Made by a program: the position numbers and the translations under genes
Notes under the pieces: generated by a model
The model's input: only the letters and a program-made list of their open reading frames with translations
Told to the model about the DNA's origin: nothing
The model's database searches: none
In this document: positions 29,001 through 41,000 of the stretch, piece by piece
Layout of the letters: the number at the start of each line of letters is the position of its first letter
How positions within the stretch are numbered: position 1 is the first letter of the stretch
Origin: Rhodococcoides corynebacterioides
GTDB lineage: Bacteria; Actinomycetota; Actinomycetes; Mycobacteriales; Mycobacteriaceae
Direction of reading: 5' to 3'
Assembly: GCF_019834675.1 (NCBI RefSeq)
Contig: NZ_JABUBU010000001.1
Span: forward strand, 1-64,000
Length of the DNA: 64,000 nt

Positions 29001-32000
29001 TCTTCGCCCTGGGCGGCGACAGCATCGTCGCGCTCACCGTGGTGGCGAAGGCCCGCGCGCGGGGGATCGCGATCGGTCCGCGCGACGTCTTCTCGCTCCG
29101 GACACCGGAAGCGCTCGCGGCGGCCGCGCCGGACGAGGTCGCCCCCGTGGCGGACGAGCCCACGGGGGTCGTTCCCCTCACCCCCGTCGTCGCTCGGGCG
29201 CTGCGGCACGGGGCGATTCGGCCGCGGTTCCACCAGACGGCGTGTGTGCCCGTGCCCGCGGGCACGGATGCGGACAGCCTGCGGGACGCCGTGCAGGCCG
29301 TCGTCGATCGGCACCCGGCGCTCTGGGCGTCGTGGCACGACGGGGCGCTTCACGTGCCCGAGGCGGCGCCGCGGATCGACGTGGTGCACGAGGCGGCGGC
29401 GTCCGTCGACGGGGTCGTGTCACGCCTGGACCACCGTCGGTCCGGCGGCGCGGTGGCCGTGGCACTGTCGGACGACACCGCCGTCCTGGCCGTGCACCAC
29501 CTCGTGGTCGACGGGGTGTCCTGGCGAATCCTGTTGGGCGACCTGGCAACAGCCCTGTCCGGTGGCGACGTACCGCCGTCGAGCACGTCCGTCCGCCGGT
29601 GGTCCGAGGCGCTGACCGAGTACGCCGCGGCCGGCGAGGTCGAGGCGGAACTGCCGTACTGGCACGGGGTCGCGCGAACGCCCCGCGGGTCGCTGCCCAC
29701 CGACGCCGACCCGGGGCTCGCCGGCGACCTGCGGCGGCGGACCGTCGTCACCCCCGCATCGGTCACCGAGGCGGTGCTGCAGGACGTTCCGTCCACCTAC
29801 GGCGCCGGACCGACCGACGTCGTCCTCGCCGCGCTGGCCCTCACGCTGGCGTCCTGGTCCGCATTCGACGGCGAGCGCACGGTGGTCGAGGTGGAGGGAC
29901 ACGGCCGCGAGGAGGACGTCGTCGGCACCGCCGGGATCGACCTCACCCGGACCGTCGGGTGGTTCACCTCGGTCCGGCCCGTACCGCTGCCCACGGACCG
30001 ACCCGACGATCCTGCGGAGACGCTGCTGGCCGTCCGCGACGAGCTTCGCCGCGCGCCCGCCTCGACCCTCGGTCACGGTGTGCTGCAGGAGCTTCGATCC
30101 GACCCCGTCCTCGTCGCGGCGCCCGCGCCGCGCATCCTCGTCAACTACCTGGGTCGGCTCGGCGGAGCCGGATCGGTGACGTTCCACGGAGCGGACGACC
30201 CTGCCGCACCCGCCGCACACGCCCTGATCCTCGACGTCCTCGCAGGGGACGGTCCGTCGGGCCCGCGTCTCGAGACCACCGTGCGGTGGTCCCCGGCCGT
30301 CCTGACCGACGACGACGTCGCGTCCTTCGTCGACGGCTGGACCGACGCTCTCGCCCGGCTCGCGGCCGCCGGACCCGAGGTGCGGCGCACCCCGACCGAC
30401 TTCCCGTTGGTCGAGTTGACGGACGACGACGTCGCCGGCCTGCCCGATGACGTGGAGGACGTGGTGCCGACCACCGCCGTTCAGGACGGCATCCACTTCC
30501 ATTCCGCGTTCGCCGACGACGATCCCTACGTGGTGCAGCAAGTGATCGACCTCGGGGGCACGGTGGACCCGGATCTGCTTCGCGCGGCCGTCCAGCGGGT
30601 GGTGGATCGGCATGCGGCACTGCGGACCTCGTTCCGCCCGGTGTCGAACGGTCGGATCGTGGCGGTGGTCCACACCGGCGTCGGGGTGCCGTTCGACGTG
30701 CAGTCGCGGCCGGTGGACGACGTACTGGCGGCGCATCGTCGGCAGGGGCTCGCGCTCGACCACGCCCCGCTCCTTCGCTACACCCTGGTTCCGACGGAAT
30801 CCGGCGCCGCGCTGGTGCAGTCGATCCACCACCTCGTCGCGGACGGATGGTCCATCCCCGTCATGCTGCGCGAGCTGCTCGCCTCCTACGGCGACCCGGC
30901 GCCGCTCCCGGCGCCCGCCTCACCGCGAGAGTGGCTGCGCCACCTCGCCACTCGCGACCGCGAGGCGTCCCTGCAGCGGTGGCGGGAGGCTCTGGACGGC
31001 GTTCGCGACGACGTGCCGGTGCCGAGCCACGGAGCATCGGGCACCGGCACCGGATCGCACCGGGTGGAGGTCGATCCCGAGACGACCGCCGCCGTGCTGC
31101 GCACCGCACGCGACGCCGGAGTCACGGTGGGGGCGTTGCTGCACGCGGCGTGGGGCGTGGTCCTCGGCCGCGTGACCGGGCGTCGCGACGTCACCGTGGG
31201 GTCCACCGTGTCGGGTCGCACGGCGCCGGTGCCCGGACTCGACGCCATGGTGGGACTGTTCATCGACACCGTCCCCACCCGCGTCCGGCTCGACACCGGC
31301 GACACCGCCGACACCATCGGGGACGTGGCGCGGCGCTGGCAGCGCGATCAGGCCGACCTGCTCGATCATCACCACGTGGGCCTGCCCGAGCTGCGGCGGA
31401 TCGCCGGTGTGGCGTCACTGTTCGAGACGCTCGTCGTCGTCGAGAACTACCCGATCGGCGACCTGGTGGCGGCGTCCTCCGCGGCGTCCTCTGCGTCGTC
31501 TTCCGCGTCGTCCTCTGTGTCGTCCTCCGAGGCAGGCGGACTCCGGATCACCGGCGTCCGCGTCGACGAGAACCCCGCGTACCCGTTGACGCTCATCGTG
31601 ATCCCCGGTGATCGGCTGACCGTCGACCTGAAGTTCCACCGCAGCGCCGTCGCCGAGGAGACCGTCGCCGCGATGGTGGAGATGCTGCTGGCCGTCGCCA
31701 CGGCACCCGCTCACACGCCGGTCACGACCGCCGGCGTGACGCCCGCACCGGCCGTCCTCGGCGCCGCGGGCCGACTCGGCAGCGCGACCGTCGTCGACCT
31801 GCTGGACCGTCAGGCCGCCGCGACACCCACCGCGACGGCGCTCGTCCACGGCGACACGCGCCTCACGTACGCCGAGCTGCAGGCGCGGACCGACCGCGTC
31901 GCCACGGCCCTCGTGGACCGAGGTGCCGGTCCGGGATCGCTGGTGGCCGTGGCCCTTCCCCGGTCGATCGACCTGGTGGTGGCCCTGGTCGCCGTGCTGA

Positions 32001-35000
32001 AGTCCGGCGCCGCCTACCTGCCGCTCGACCCCGGCTACCCGGCCGACCGTCTTCGGTACATGATCGACGACGCGCAACCCGCCGTGATGGTGGACGGGCC
32101 ATTGCCCGAGCAGGACCCGCGGCCGCTGGTGCGCCCCCGCGCCGCCGATCCCGCGTACGTGCTCTACACCTCCGGATCGACGGGCCGGCCGAAGGGCGTG
32201 GTGGTCACCCACGGCAGCGTGGTGCCTCGCCTCGAGTGGATGCGCGAGCATTCGCCGCTCGGTCCCGGCGAGGTGGTCCTGCAGAAGACGCCGTCCAGCT
32301 TCGACGTCTCGGTGAGCGAGTTCTTCGGCCCCCTGATCTCCGGTGCCGCGTTGGTGCTCGCGGACCCCGACGGGCACCGCGACTCCGCCCACCTGGTGGC
32401 GACCATCCGAGCGCACCAGGTGACCTGGGTGCACTTCGTCCCGTCCATGCTCGACGCCTTCCTCACCGATCCCGAGGTCGCCTCCTGCACCTCGCTGCGC
32501 GTGATCACCTGCAGCGGTGAGGCCCTGCCCGCCGCGTCGGCGCGTCGGGTCGCCGAGCTTCTCTCGCACGTGCGGCTCGACAATCTCTACGGACCCACCG
32601 AAGCCGCCGTGGACGTGACGGCCGCGCAGGGGGTCGAAGGCACCGCGGCCGACACCGTCCCCCTCGGCTTCCCGATGGTCGGCGTCGAGGCCCGCGTCCT
32701 CGACGGGTGGCTCGGCCAGGTCGCACCGGGCATGCCGGGCGAGCTGTACCTCTCGGGGCCGCAGCTGGCCCGGGGATATCTGCGGCGTCCGGCACTGACC
32801 GCGACCCGCTTCGTCGCCGCACCGTACGGGCAGCGGCGATACCGGACCGGGGACGTGGTGCGTTGGTCCGAGCGGACCGGGCTCGAGTATCTCGGCCGTG
32901 CCGACGATCAGGTGAAGGTTCGCGGATTCCGCATCGAACTCGCGGAGATCGACGCGGTCCTGCGTGAGCATCCGGCGGTCGACCGTGCCGCGACCGTGGT
33001 GCGCACCGACCGCGGCACCGCGCAGGTGGTGTCCTTCGTGGTCGGGCCCGTCGACGACGCGTCCGTCCGGGCCTTCGTCCGAGAACGGTTGCCCGAGCAC
33101 ATGATCCCGTCGTCGATCACCGTGCTCGACGATCTGCCCACCGGGCCCTCGGGCAAGCTGGATCGGGCCGCGCTGCTCGCCGCGACGCGCGACGCGGGGA
33201 GCCCGCCGACGGCGGGTCCGTCGGCGGACGACGTGACCGCCGCGCTGCAGTCGCACCTCGGCACCGTGCTCGGCGAGACCGTCGGACCGGACGACGACTT
33301 CTTCGCCCGCGGCGGAGACAGCATCCTCGCGATCCGCGTGGTCAACCTCGCCCGCGCGGCCGGTCTCGAGCTGTCGCCGCGGCAGATCTTCGACCTGCGG
33401 ACCCCGCGCGCGCTCGCGGCGGCGATCGGCGACGGCCCCACCGCCGCTCCGGCGCCCGCCGCCGACAGCGCGGTGGGCACGGTACGCAGTCTGCCCGTGG
33501 TGCACCGACTCTCGGAGTGGTCGGGTACCACCGACCGGTTCTGTCAGGCCGCACTGCTGGTGGTTCCACCCACCGCCGAGGCCACCGTCGCGGCCGTGAT
33601 CGACGCGCTGGTGCGCCACCACGACAGCCTGCGCCTGCTCCGGGATCGGCACGCCCCGGGCGTCTGGACCACCGAGATCCGCGCGGACGGTGTGCCGTCG
33701 CTCCGTCGGGTCGACGCGCGGGGTCTCGGCGACGCGGCGCTGCGCGACCTCGTCGCACGCGAATCCGACCGCGCCACCGACGCTCTCGACCCGGACGGCG
33801 GAACCGTCCTGTCGGTCGTGTGGTTCGACCGCGGCGACGATCCCGGCCGACTTCTGCTGGTCGCCCACCATCTCGTCGTCGACGGGGTCTCGTGGTCGAT
33901 CCTCGTCGAGGACCTCGCCGTCGCCTGGGTGGCGGTCGAATCCGGGGACACTCCCGCCCTGGCGCCGGTCCGCACGTCGCTCCGTGAGTTCTCTCGGCGC
34001 GTCGACGAGGACGCGCACAGCGCACAGCGACTGGCCGAGCTGTCGTACTGGCGGACGGTGACCGCACCGGGCGCCGCGCTCGTGTCCGGCGATGCCGCCG
34101 ACGCGACCGTTGCGCACGGCGACACCCTGCGCGTGCGCGTCCCGGCGGATCTCACGTCCGCCGCCCTGGGCCCCGTCGCGGACCTCGTCCGGGGCGACGC
34201 GACGGACGTGATCGTCGCCGCCCTGCGTGTGGCACTGTCCCGCTGGGGTGTGGACCACGACGTGCTGATGGACCTCGAGCGCCACGGACGTCACGACGCG
34301 CTGGGCGACCTGTCCCGCACCACCGGCTGGTTCACGTCGATTGCCCCGGTCCGGACCGCGCACCGCACCGATGTCGTGGCCACGCTGGCGGAGGTGAAGG
34401 ATCGGCTGCGCGCGGCCCCCGACGGCGGCATCGGCTACGGCATGCTGCGCTACGGGAATGCCCGTACCGCAGGCGTTCTCGCGACCGGTGAGCGGTCGCA
34501 GGTCCTGGTGAACCACCTCGGTCGGGTTCCCGCGCCCGGCTCGGGTCCGTTCGAGCCGGCGCCGGAACAGGACGCCCTGCGCACCGAGCCCGACGCCGAC
34601 CTCGGCGGGCCGTACCGGCTCGTCGTCAACACCGCGGTCGAGCCGGGAGCCGACGGCGCCGTGCTCGTGGCCTCCCTGGCCTGGTCCGCCTCGCACCTCT
34701 CGCGCGGGGACGTCGACACCATCGTCGACGGATGGCTGGGCGCGCTTCGCGATCTCGCCACGGCCGCCGAGTCGTCCACGCCCGTCCTCACCCGGAGCGA
34801 CGCGCCGCTGATCGACCTCACCGACGACGACCTGGCCGCCGTCGCTGACGTCGTCCCGGACGGGGTGGAGACGGTCTGGCCGCTGACGCCGCTGCAGGAG
34901 GGGCTGTACTTCGAAGCCCTCACGGCGTCCGGACGGGACGTCTACACCGCCCAGTTCGTCCTCGAGTTCGACCATCGAGTCGATCCGGATCGTCTGCGCA

Positions 35001-38000
35001 GCGCAGCCGACGGTCTGGTGCGCCGCCACCCGACGCTGCGGACGGCCTTCGTCTCCCTGCCCTCGGGTGCGCCCGCGCAGGTGGTGGCCGTCCCCGACGC
35101 GGTGGCCGTCCCGATCACGGTGGTGGAGGCGACATCCCGCGACGAGGTGGCCGCCGCGCTGGCCGCCGACCGAGGTGCCCCGTTCGATCTCGCCGCACCG
35201 CCGCTGTGGCGTCTGCTGCTGGTGCGCCGACCCGACGGCACCGACGCCCTGGCCGTCAACCGGCAGTTCCTGGTGTGGGACGGCTGGTCCAACGGACTCG
35301 TGGTCGCCGAGTTGCTCGCCCGGTACGCCGATCCCGCGGCCGTCCCGACCACCCCGGACACCGCGTTCACGCGCTACCTGGGGTGGCTGGCCGATCGTGA
35401 CAGAGACGCTGCCCGCGCGGCGTGGGCCCGGGCGATGGCGGGGCTCGACGAGCCCACTCTGCTCGCCCGGCCGGGAACCGTGGCGGGACCGGACCTTCCG
35501 CGTCGTCACCGCGTCGAGTTCGATCGTCACGAGACGACGACGCTGCGCGACGCGCTGCGCACGCACGGCGTCACGCTCAACGCGGTGGTGACCGCCGCGC
35601 TGGCACTGGCACTCTCGCGCAGCACCGGACGTGACGACGTCACGTTCGGCATCACCGTCGCCGGTCGACCGACCGAGGTGCCCGGCCTCGACACGGCGCC
35701 GGGCATGTTCCTCGCCACGGTTCCGGCGCGGGTGACGCTCGACCCGGCGCAGACGCTGATCGCCCTCGCGAGGACCGTGCAGGACCAGCGGTGGGCGCTG
35801 GCCGATCACGACCACCTCGGGCTGGCGGAGATCGGCGCGGCCACGGGGCATCGGACGCTGTTCGACACCCTCTGCGTCGTCCAGAACTTCACCGACGGCG
35901 ACGAGGGGACCTCGCTGGGTGGCCGAGGAGTGCGGGGCGGCGACAGCATCGACCACACCACCTACCCCGTCACCGTCGTGGTGACGCCCGGGTCCACCCT
36001 GGCCGTCACCGTCGAGCATCGGCCGGAGATGGTCGACGACGTCCGGGCCCAGCGTGTGGCCGACGACGTCGTCGCGGTGCTGCGCAGCGTGGCCGGCGGG
36101 GCGGAGCGTCCGGTCGTCGGTGTGCTCGCCGACCCGACACCGCCCGTGCGCGTGGACGACTCGGTCCCGGACGTCACCGTCACCGAGATGCTCGTGGAGA
36201 CGGCGCAGCGTCGCCCCGATGCCGTCGCACTGGTCTCGGGGAGCGTCTCCCTGACCTACCGCGAGCTCGTGGCGCGGATCGAAGCGCTCGCCCGCGTGCT
36301 CGAGGATCGCGGAGTGGGTCCGGAACAGGTGGTGGCACTGGCGGTTCCGCGCAGTGTCGACACCGTGGTGGCGCTGTTCGCGGTGTTGCGCACCGGCGCG
36401 GCCTACTTGCCGCTCGAGCTCGACCATCCCGACGCGCGGTTGGACGCCGTCCTGGACGACGCCGACCCGCGGTGCCTGATCGTCGGGCCGAGCGCCGTGT
36501 CGCGCTTCGCCGGTCGACCCGGGGTTCTGCCGCTCGACTGGGCCGCGGAACCGCTGTTGTCGGCGGCGGGCCGGCATGCGGACGGTGAGGGCGTCGCCGA
36601 CGGCACCGCGTTCGCGCCGGGTCGACCGGGTCGGCTGGAGCATCCGGCGTACGTCATCTACACGTCCGGGTCGACGGGCCGTCCGAAGGGCGTGGTGACG
36701 CCGTATCGCGGGCTGACCAACATGCAGCTGAACCACCGACGCGAGATTTTCGACCCGGTGATCGAGGCGGCGGGCGGGCGGACCCTGCGCATCGCACACA
36801 CCGTGTCGTTCGCCTTCGACATGTCGTGGGAGGAGCTGCTCTGGCTCGTCGAGGGGCACGAGGTGCACGTCGCGGACGAGACACTGCGCCGCGATGCGGA
36901 TGCCCTGGTGGCGTACGGCGATCGCCACGGCATCGACGTCGTCAACGTCACGCCGACCTACGCCTCCATCCTGCTCGAGCGGGGACTGCTGGACGGGTAC
37001 CGGCCCGCGTTGGTCCTTCTCGGCGGTGAAGCCGTCGGCGACGACGTCTGGTCGGCCCTGCGGGCTGCGGACGGCGTGCTCGGCTACAACCTCTACGGAC
37101 CCACGGAGTACACGATCAACACCCTCGGCGGGGGGACCGCGGACAGTGCGACCCCCACGGTGGGCCTGCCGATTCGCGCCACCGACGCCGTGATTCTCGA
37201 CGGGTGGCTGCGGCCGGTACCGGACGGGGTGGCGGGCGAGTTGTACGTCGCCGGAGCGGGTCTCGCCCGCGGGTACGCCCACCGTCCCGCGCTCACGGCG
37301 GACCGGTTCGTCGCCGGGCCAAATGGAACGCGGCGCTACCGCACGGGTGATCTCGTCCGTCGGCGCACCGACGGGTCCGGACTGCTGGACTATCTCGGCC
37401 GCACCGACGACCAGGTGAAGATCCGTGGCCACCGGGTGGAGATCGGCGAGGTGGCGTCCGCCGTCGCGGCCGTGCCCGGCGTGCGGCGCAGCGCCGTCGT
37501 CGTCGGTACCGGCCCGGGCGGCCTGGCCCGGCTGATCGCCTACGTCGATGCTCCCGAGACGGTGGACGTCCGCGACGCCTGTGCCCGCGCTCTGCCGGAG
37601 TACCTGGTGCCCACCGTCGTTCGGACCGACGAGTTCCCCATGACGGTGAACGGCAAGCTCGACGTGACGGCACTCCCGACGCCGGAGGACGACACGGCGC
37701 CGATCACCCTGCCGCGCACCGAGACCGAGCGCGTCCTGACCGGCATCGTCTCGGACGTCCTCGGCGTGCCGATCGGGGTGACGGACGACTTCTTCGCGCG
37801 CGGCGGCCATTCGCTGCTCGCCACCCGGGTGATCGGCCGTGCACGGACGGCACTCGGGTGCGAGCTGGCGGTGCGCGACCTGTTCGACGCCCCCACCGTG
37901 GCCCGGCTCGCCGCCGTCGCCGGTGCCCGATCCGGGTCGGCGCGGCCCGTCCTCGCGCCGCGTGAGCGGCCCGAACACATCCCGATGTCGGCCGCGCAGC

Positions 38001-41000
38001 GCCGACTGTGGTTGGCGCACACCCTCGATCCCCGCTCGACGGCCTACCACTTCCCGCTGGTGATCCCGCTGGACGGGGTGGTGGACGTCGAGGCGCTGAC
38101 CGTGGCGCTCGCCGACGTGGTCGACCGACACGAGGCGTTGCGGACGGTGTTCGACGAGGTCGACGGTCTGCCGGTGCAGCGCATCCTCGACGGCGTTCGA
38201 CCCGCCGTCGACGTGGTCGAGGCGACCACGGCATCGGACGTCTCCGCAGCCGTCGCCGAGGTGTTCCGCACTCCGTTCGATCTTCGTCGTGACATCCCGT
38301 TGCGCGCCAGAGCAATTCACACGGAGGGCGGCACGGTCCTGGTGGTGGTCCTGCACCACATCACCACGGACGAGTGGTCGGACCGCCCGTTCCTGACCGA
38401 TCTGCTCGCGGCCTACACCGCCCGCCTGGCCGGTGATCCGTCGCCGGTGACGCCGCTGCCGGTGCAGTACGCCGATTACACCCTGTGGCACGCCGAGCTG
38501 CTCGGCGACGCCCGCGACGAGCGGTCCCTCGCTGCCCGCCAACTGCGGTTCTGGCGCGACACGCTGGCGGGCGCCCCCGATCCGGAGATTCCCCCCGATC
38601 GGCCCCGGCCGCCGCGGCCGAGCCACGACGGCGCGGTCGTGCAGGTCGACGTCGAGCCGGCGGTGGTGCGCGGCCTGCGTGCCGTGGCGCGATCGACGGA
38701 GGCGAGCGTCTTCATGGCGTTGCACGCCGCAGCGGCCGTCCTGATGCGCGCGGTGACGGGGTCGTCGGACGTGGTGCTCGGTGCGCCGGTGGCCGGCCGC
38801 GACGAGGAGGCGACGGCCGACCTCGTCGGGTTCTTCGTCAACACCCTGGCGCTGCGGACCGAGGTGACCGGGTCGGCGTCCCTCGCCGATACCCTCCGCA
38901 CCGTGCGGGACGCCGATCTGGCGGCGTTCGCCCATGCCGACGTGCCGTTCGACGAGGTGGTGGCCCACCTGGCACCCGAGCGCAGCGCGGCGCGGCACCC
39001 GCTGTTCCAGGTCATGGTCAGCCATCACACCGGTCCGCTCGTCGACACCGACCGGCTGCCCGAGACGCCCGCGAAGTTCGACGTGGTGTTCAACGCCACC
39101 GAGGACACCGGGGGCGAACGGCTCACGCTCCAACTGGAATACGCGACCGACCTGTACGACGCGTCGACGGCCCGGACGCTCGCGGATCGCTTCCTTCTCG
39201 TGCTCGCCGCGCTGGCGCGGACGCCGGAGAGGCGGGTCGACGATCTCGACCTGTTCCTGCCGGGGGAGCGGCACCGGGTGGTGACCGAGTTCAACGACAC
39301 TGCGCGGCACGTGCCGGAGGAGACCCTCTACGCGTCCTACCGTCGGTGGGTGCGGGCGACGCCCGACGCGGTGGCGGTGGCGGACGAGCACGAGACCGTC
39401 ACCTACGCCGCTCTGCACGAGCGTGTCGTCGAGCTCGCCGCGCAGCTGCGCGACCGGGGCATCGGCGACGAGGACATCGTGGGCATCGGCGTGCCGCGGT
39501 CGGTGGGCACCGTCGTCGCCACCCTCGCCGTCCTCGCCGTCGGGGCGGCGTACCTCCCCCTGGACGGCCGGCACCCCGCGGAACGGCTGGAATTCATGCT
39601 GGGCGATTCCGGAGCCGCGTTGCTGCTCACCACCGAGGAGGCGTCGGGATCGATGCCGAGCAGCGTCCCCCACCTGGCGATCGACGCACTCCCGGAACGG
39701 GATTGGGCGGACGAACCGAACGGTCCGGCCGCGCTGGACTCGGCCGCGTACGTCATCTACACCTCCGGGTCCACGGGCAGGCCGAAGGGCGTCGTCGTTC
39801 CGCACGAAGGCATCTCGTCCTTGGTGGCGACGGCGGAGGACCGGATGCGGTTGACGACGGGGTCGGTGGTGCTGCAGTTCGCGTCCATCGGGTTCGACGT
39901 GGCCGTCTTCGAACTGGCCATGGCACTGTGCACGGGCTCCCGGCTGGTCGTGGTGCCGGACGACGCGCGGGTCGCGGGTCCGGAGCTGACGGACTTCTGC
40001 ACCCGCCACGCGGTGACGCACGCGATCCTGCCGCCGTCGCTCATGGCGGCGCTGCCGCCGGACTGCCTGCTGCCCGAGGGCTGCACGGTGCTCGTCGGGA
40101 CGGAAACCGTGCCGCCGGCGGTGATCTCGGCCTGGTCGGAGCGACTGAACCTCCTCGCGGCGTACGGGCTCACCGAGGCGACCGTGAACAACACGCTGTG
40201 GCAGGCGCGTCCGGGCTGGACTGCAGCGGTGCCGATCGGCGTCCCGGATCCCAACGAGCAGGCCTACGTGCTCGATGCGCGGCTGCGCCCCGTGCCCATC
40301 GGGGTGGCCGGCGAGTTGTACATCGCCGGACGGGGACTGGCGCGCGGCTATCTCGGACGGCCGGATCTCACGTCGCACCGATTCGTCGCCGATCCGCACG
40401 GGGGCGGTCGGATGTACCGCACCGGCGATCGTGCCCGGTGGCGCACGGACGGATCGCTCGACTTCCTCGGCCGCGCCGACGATCAGCTGAAGGTTCGTGG
40501 CTTCCGCATCGAGCCCGGTGAGGTGATGGCGGCACTGGCGTCCGCGGACGGCGTCGACCAGACGGCCGTGATCGCCGTGGGCGACGGCCCCGCCACCCGG
40601 GTAGTCGGCTACGTCACGGGTGTGGACGGGCTGCTCGGCGAGGACGTGCGTGCCCACGCGGCGACCGCGTTACCGGACTACATGGTGCCGAGCGTCGTGA
40701 TGGTGCTGCCGGGATCGTTGCCGTTGACTCCCAACGGCAAGCTCGACCGTGCGGCCCTCCCGGAGCCCGATCTCGTCGGTCTGCTGGGGGGCCGACCGCC
40801 GCGGACGGAGACCGAGCGCGTGGTGCTCGCGGCCGCGGCGGAGGTGCTGGGGCTCGCGAACGGGCCGGATGGTGCGACCCTCGGCATCGACGACGACTTC
40901 TTCGACGTCGGCGGACATTCCATGGCGGCCATGGGGTGGGTGTCGGCCCTCCGGTCGCGTCTCGGTGTCGAGGTGACCGTGCGCGACGTGTTCGACGCGC

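Noticed and set aside
26048..29389. A 1113-residue leftward frame over the first NRPS module
   Set aside because: Antisense shadow of C1-A1-E1, rich in Arg/Gly/His, with no recognisable motif.
31415..40657. A 3080-residue open frame antisense to the NRPS
   Set aside because: It is a shadow created by high third-position GC of the NRPS codons; no domain similarity or start signal.
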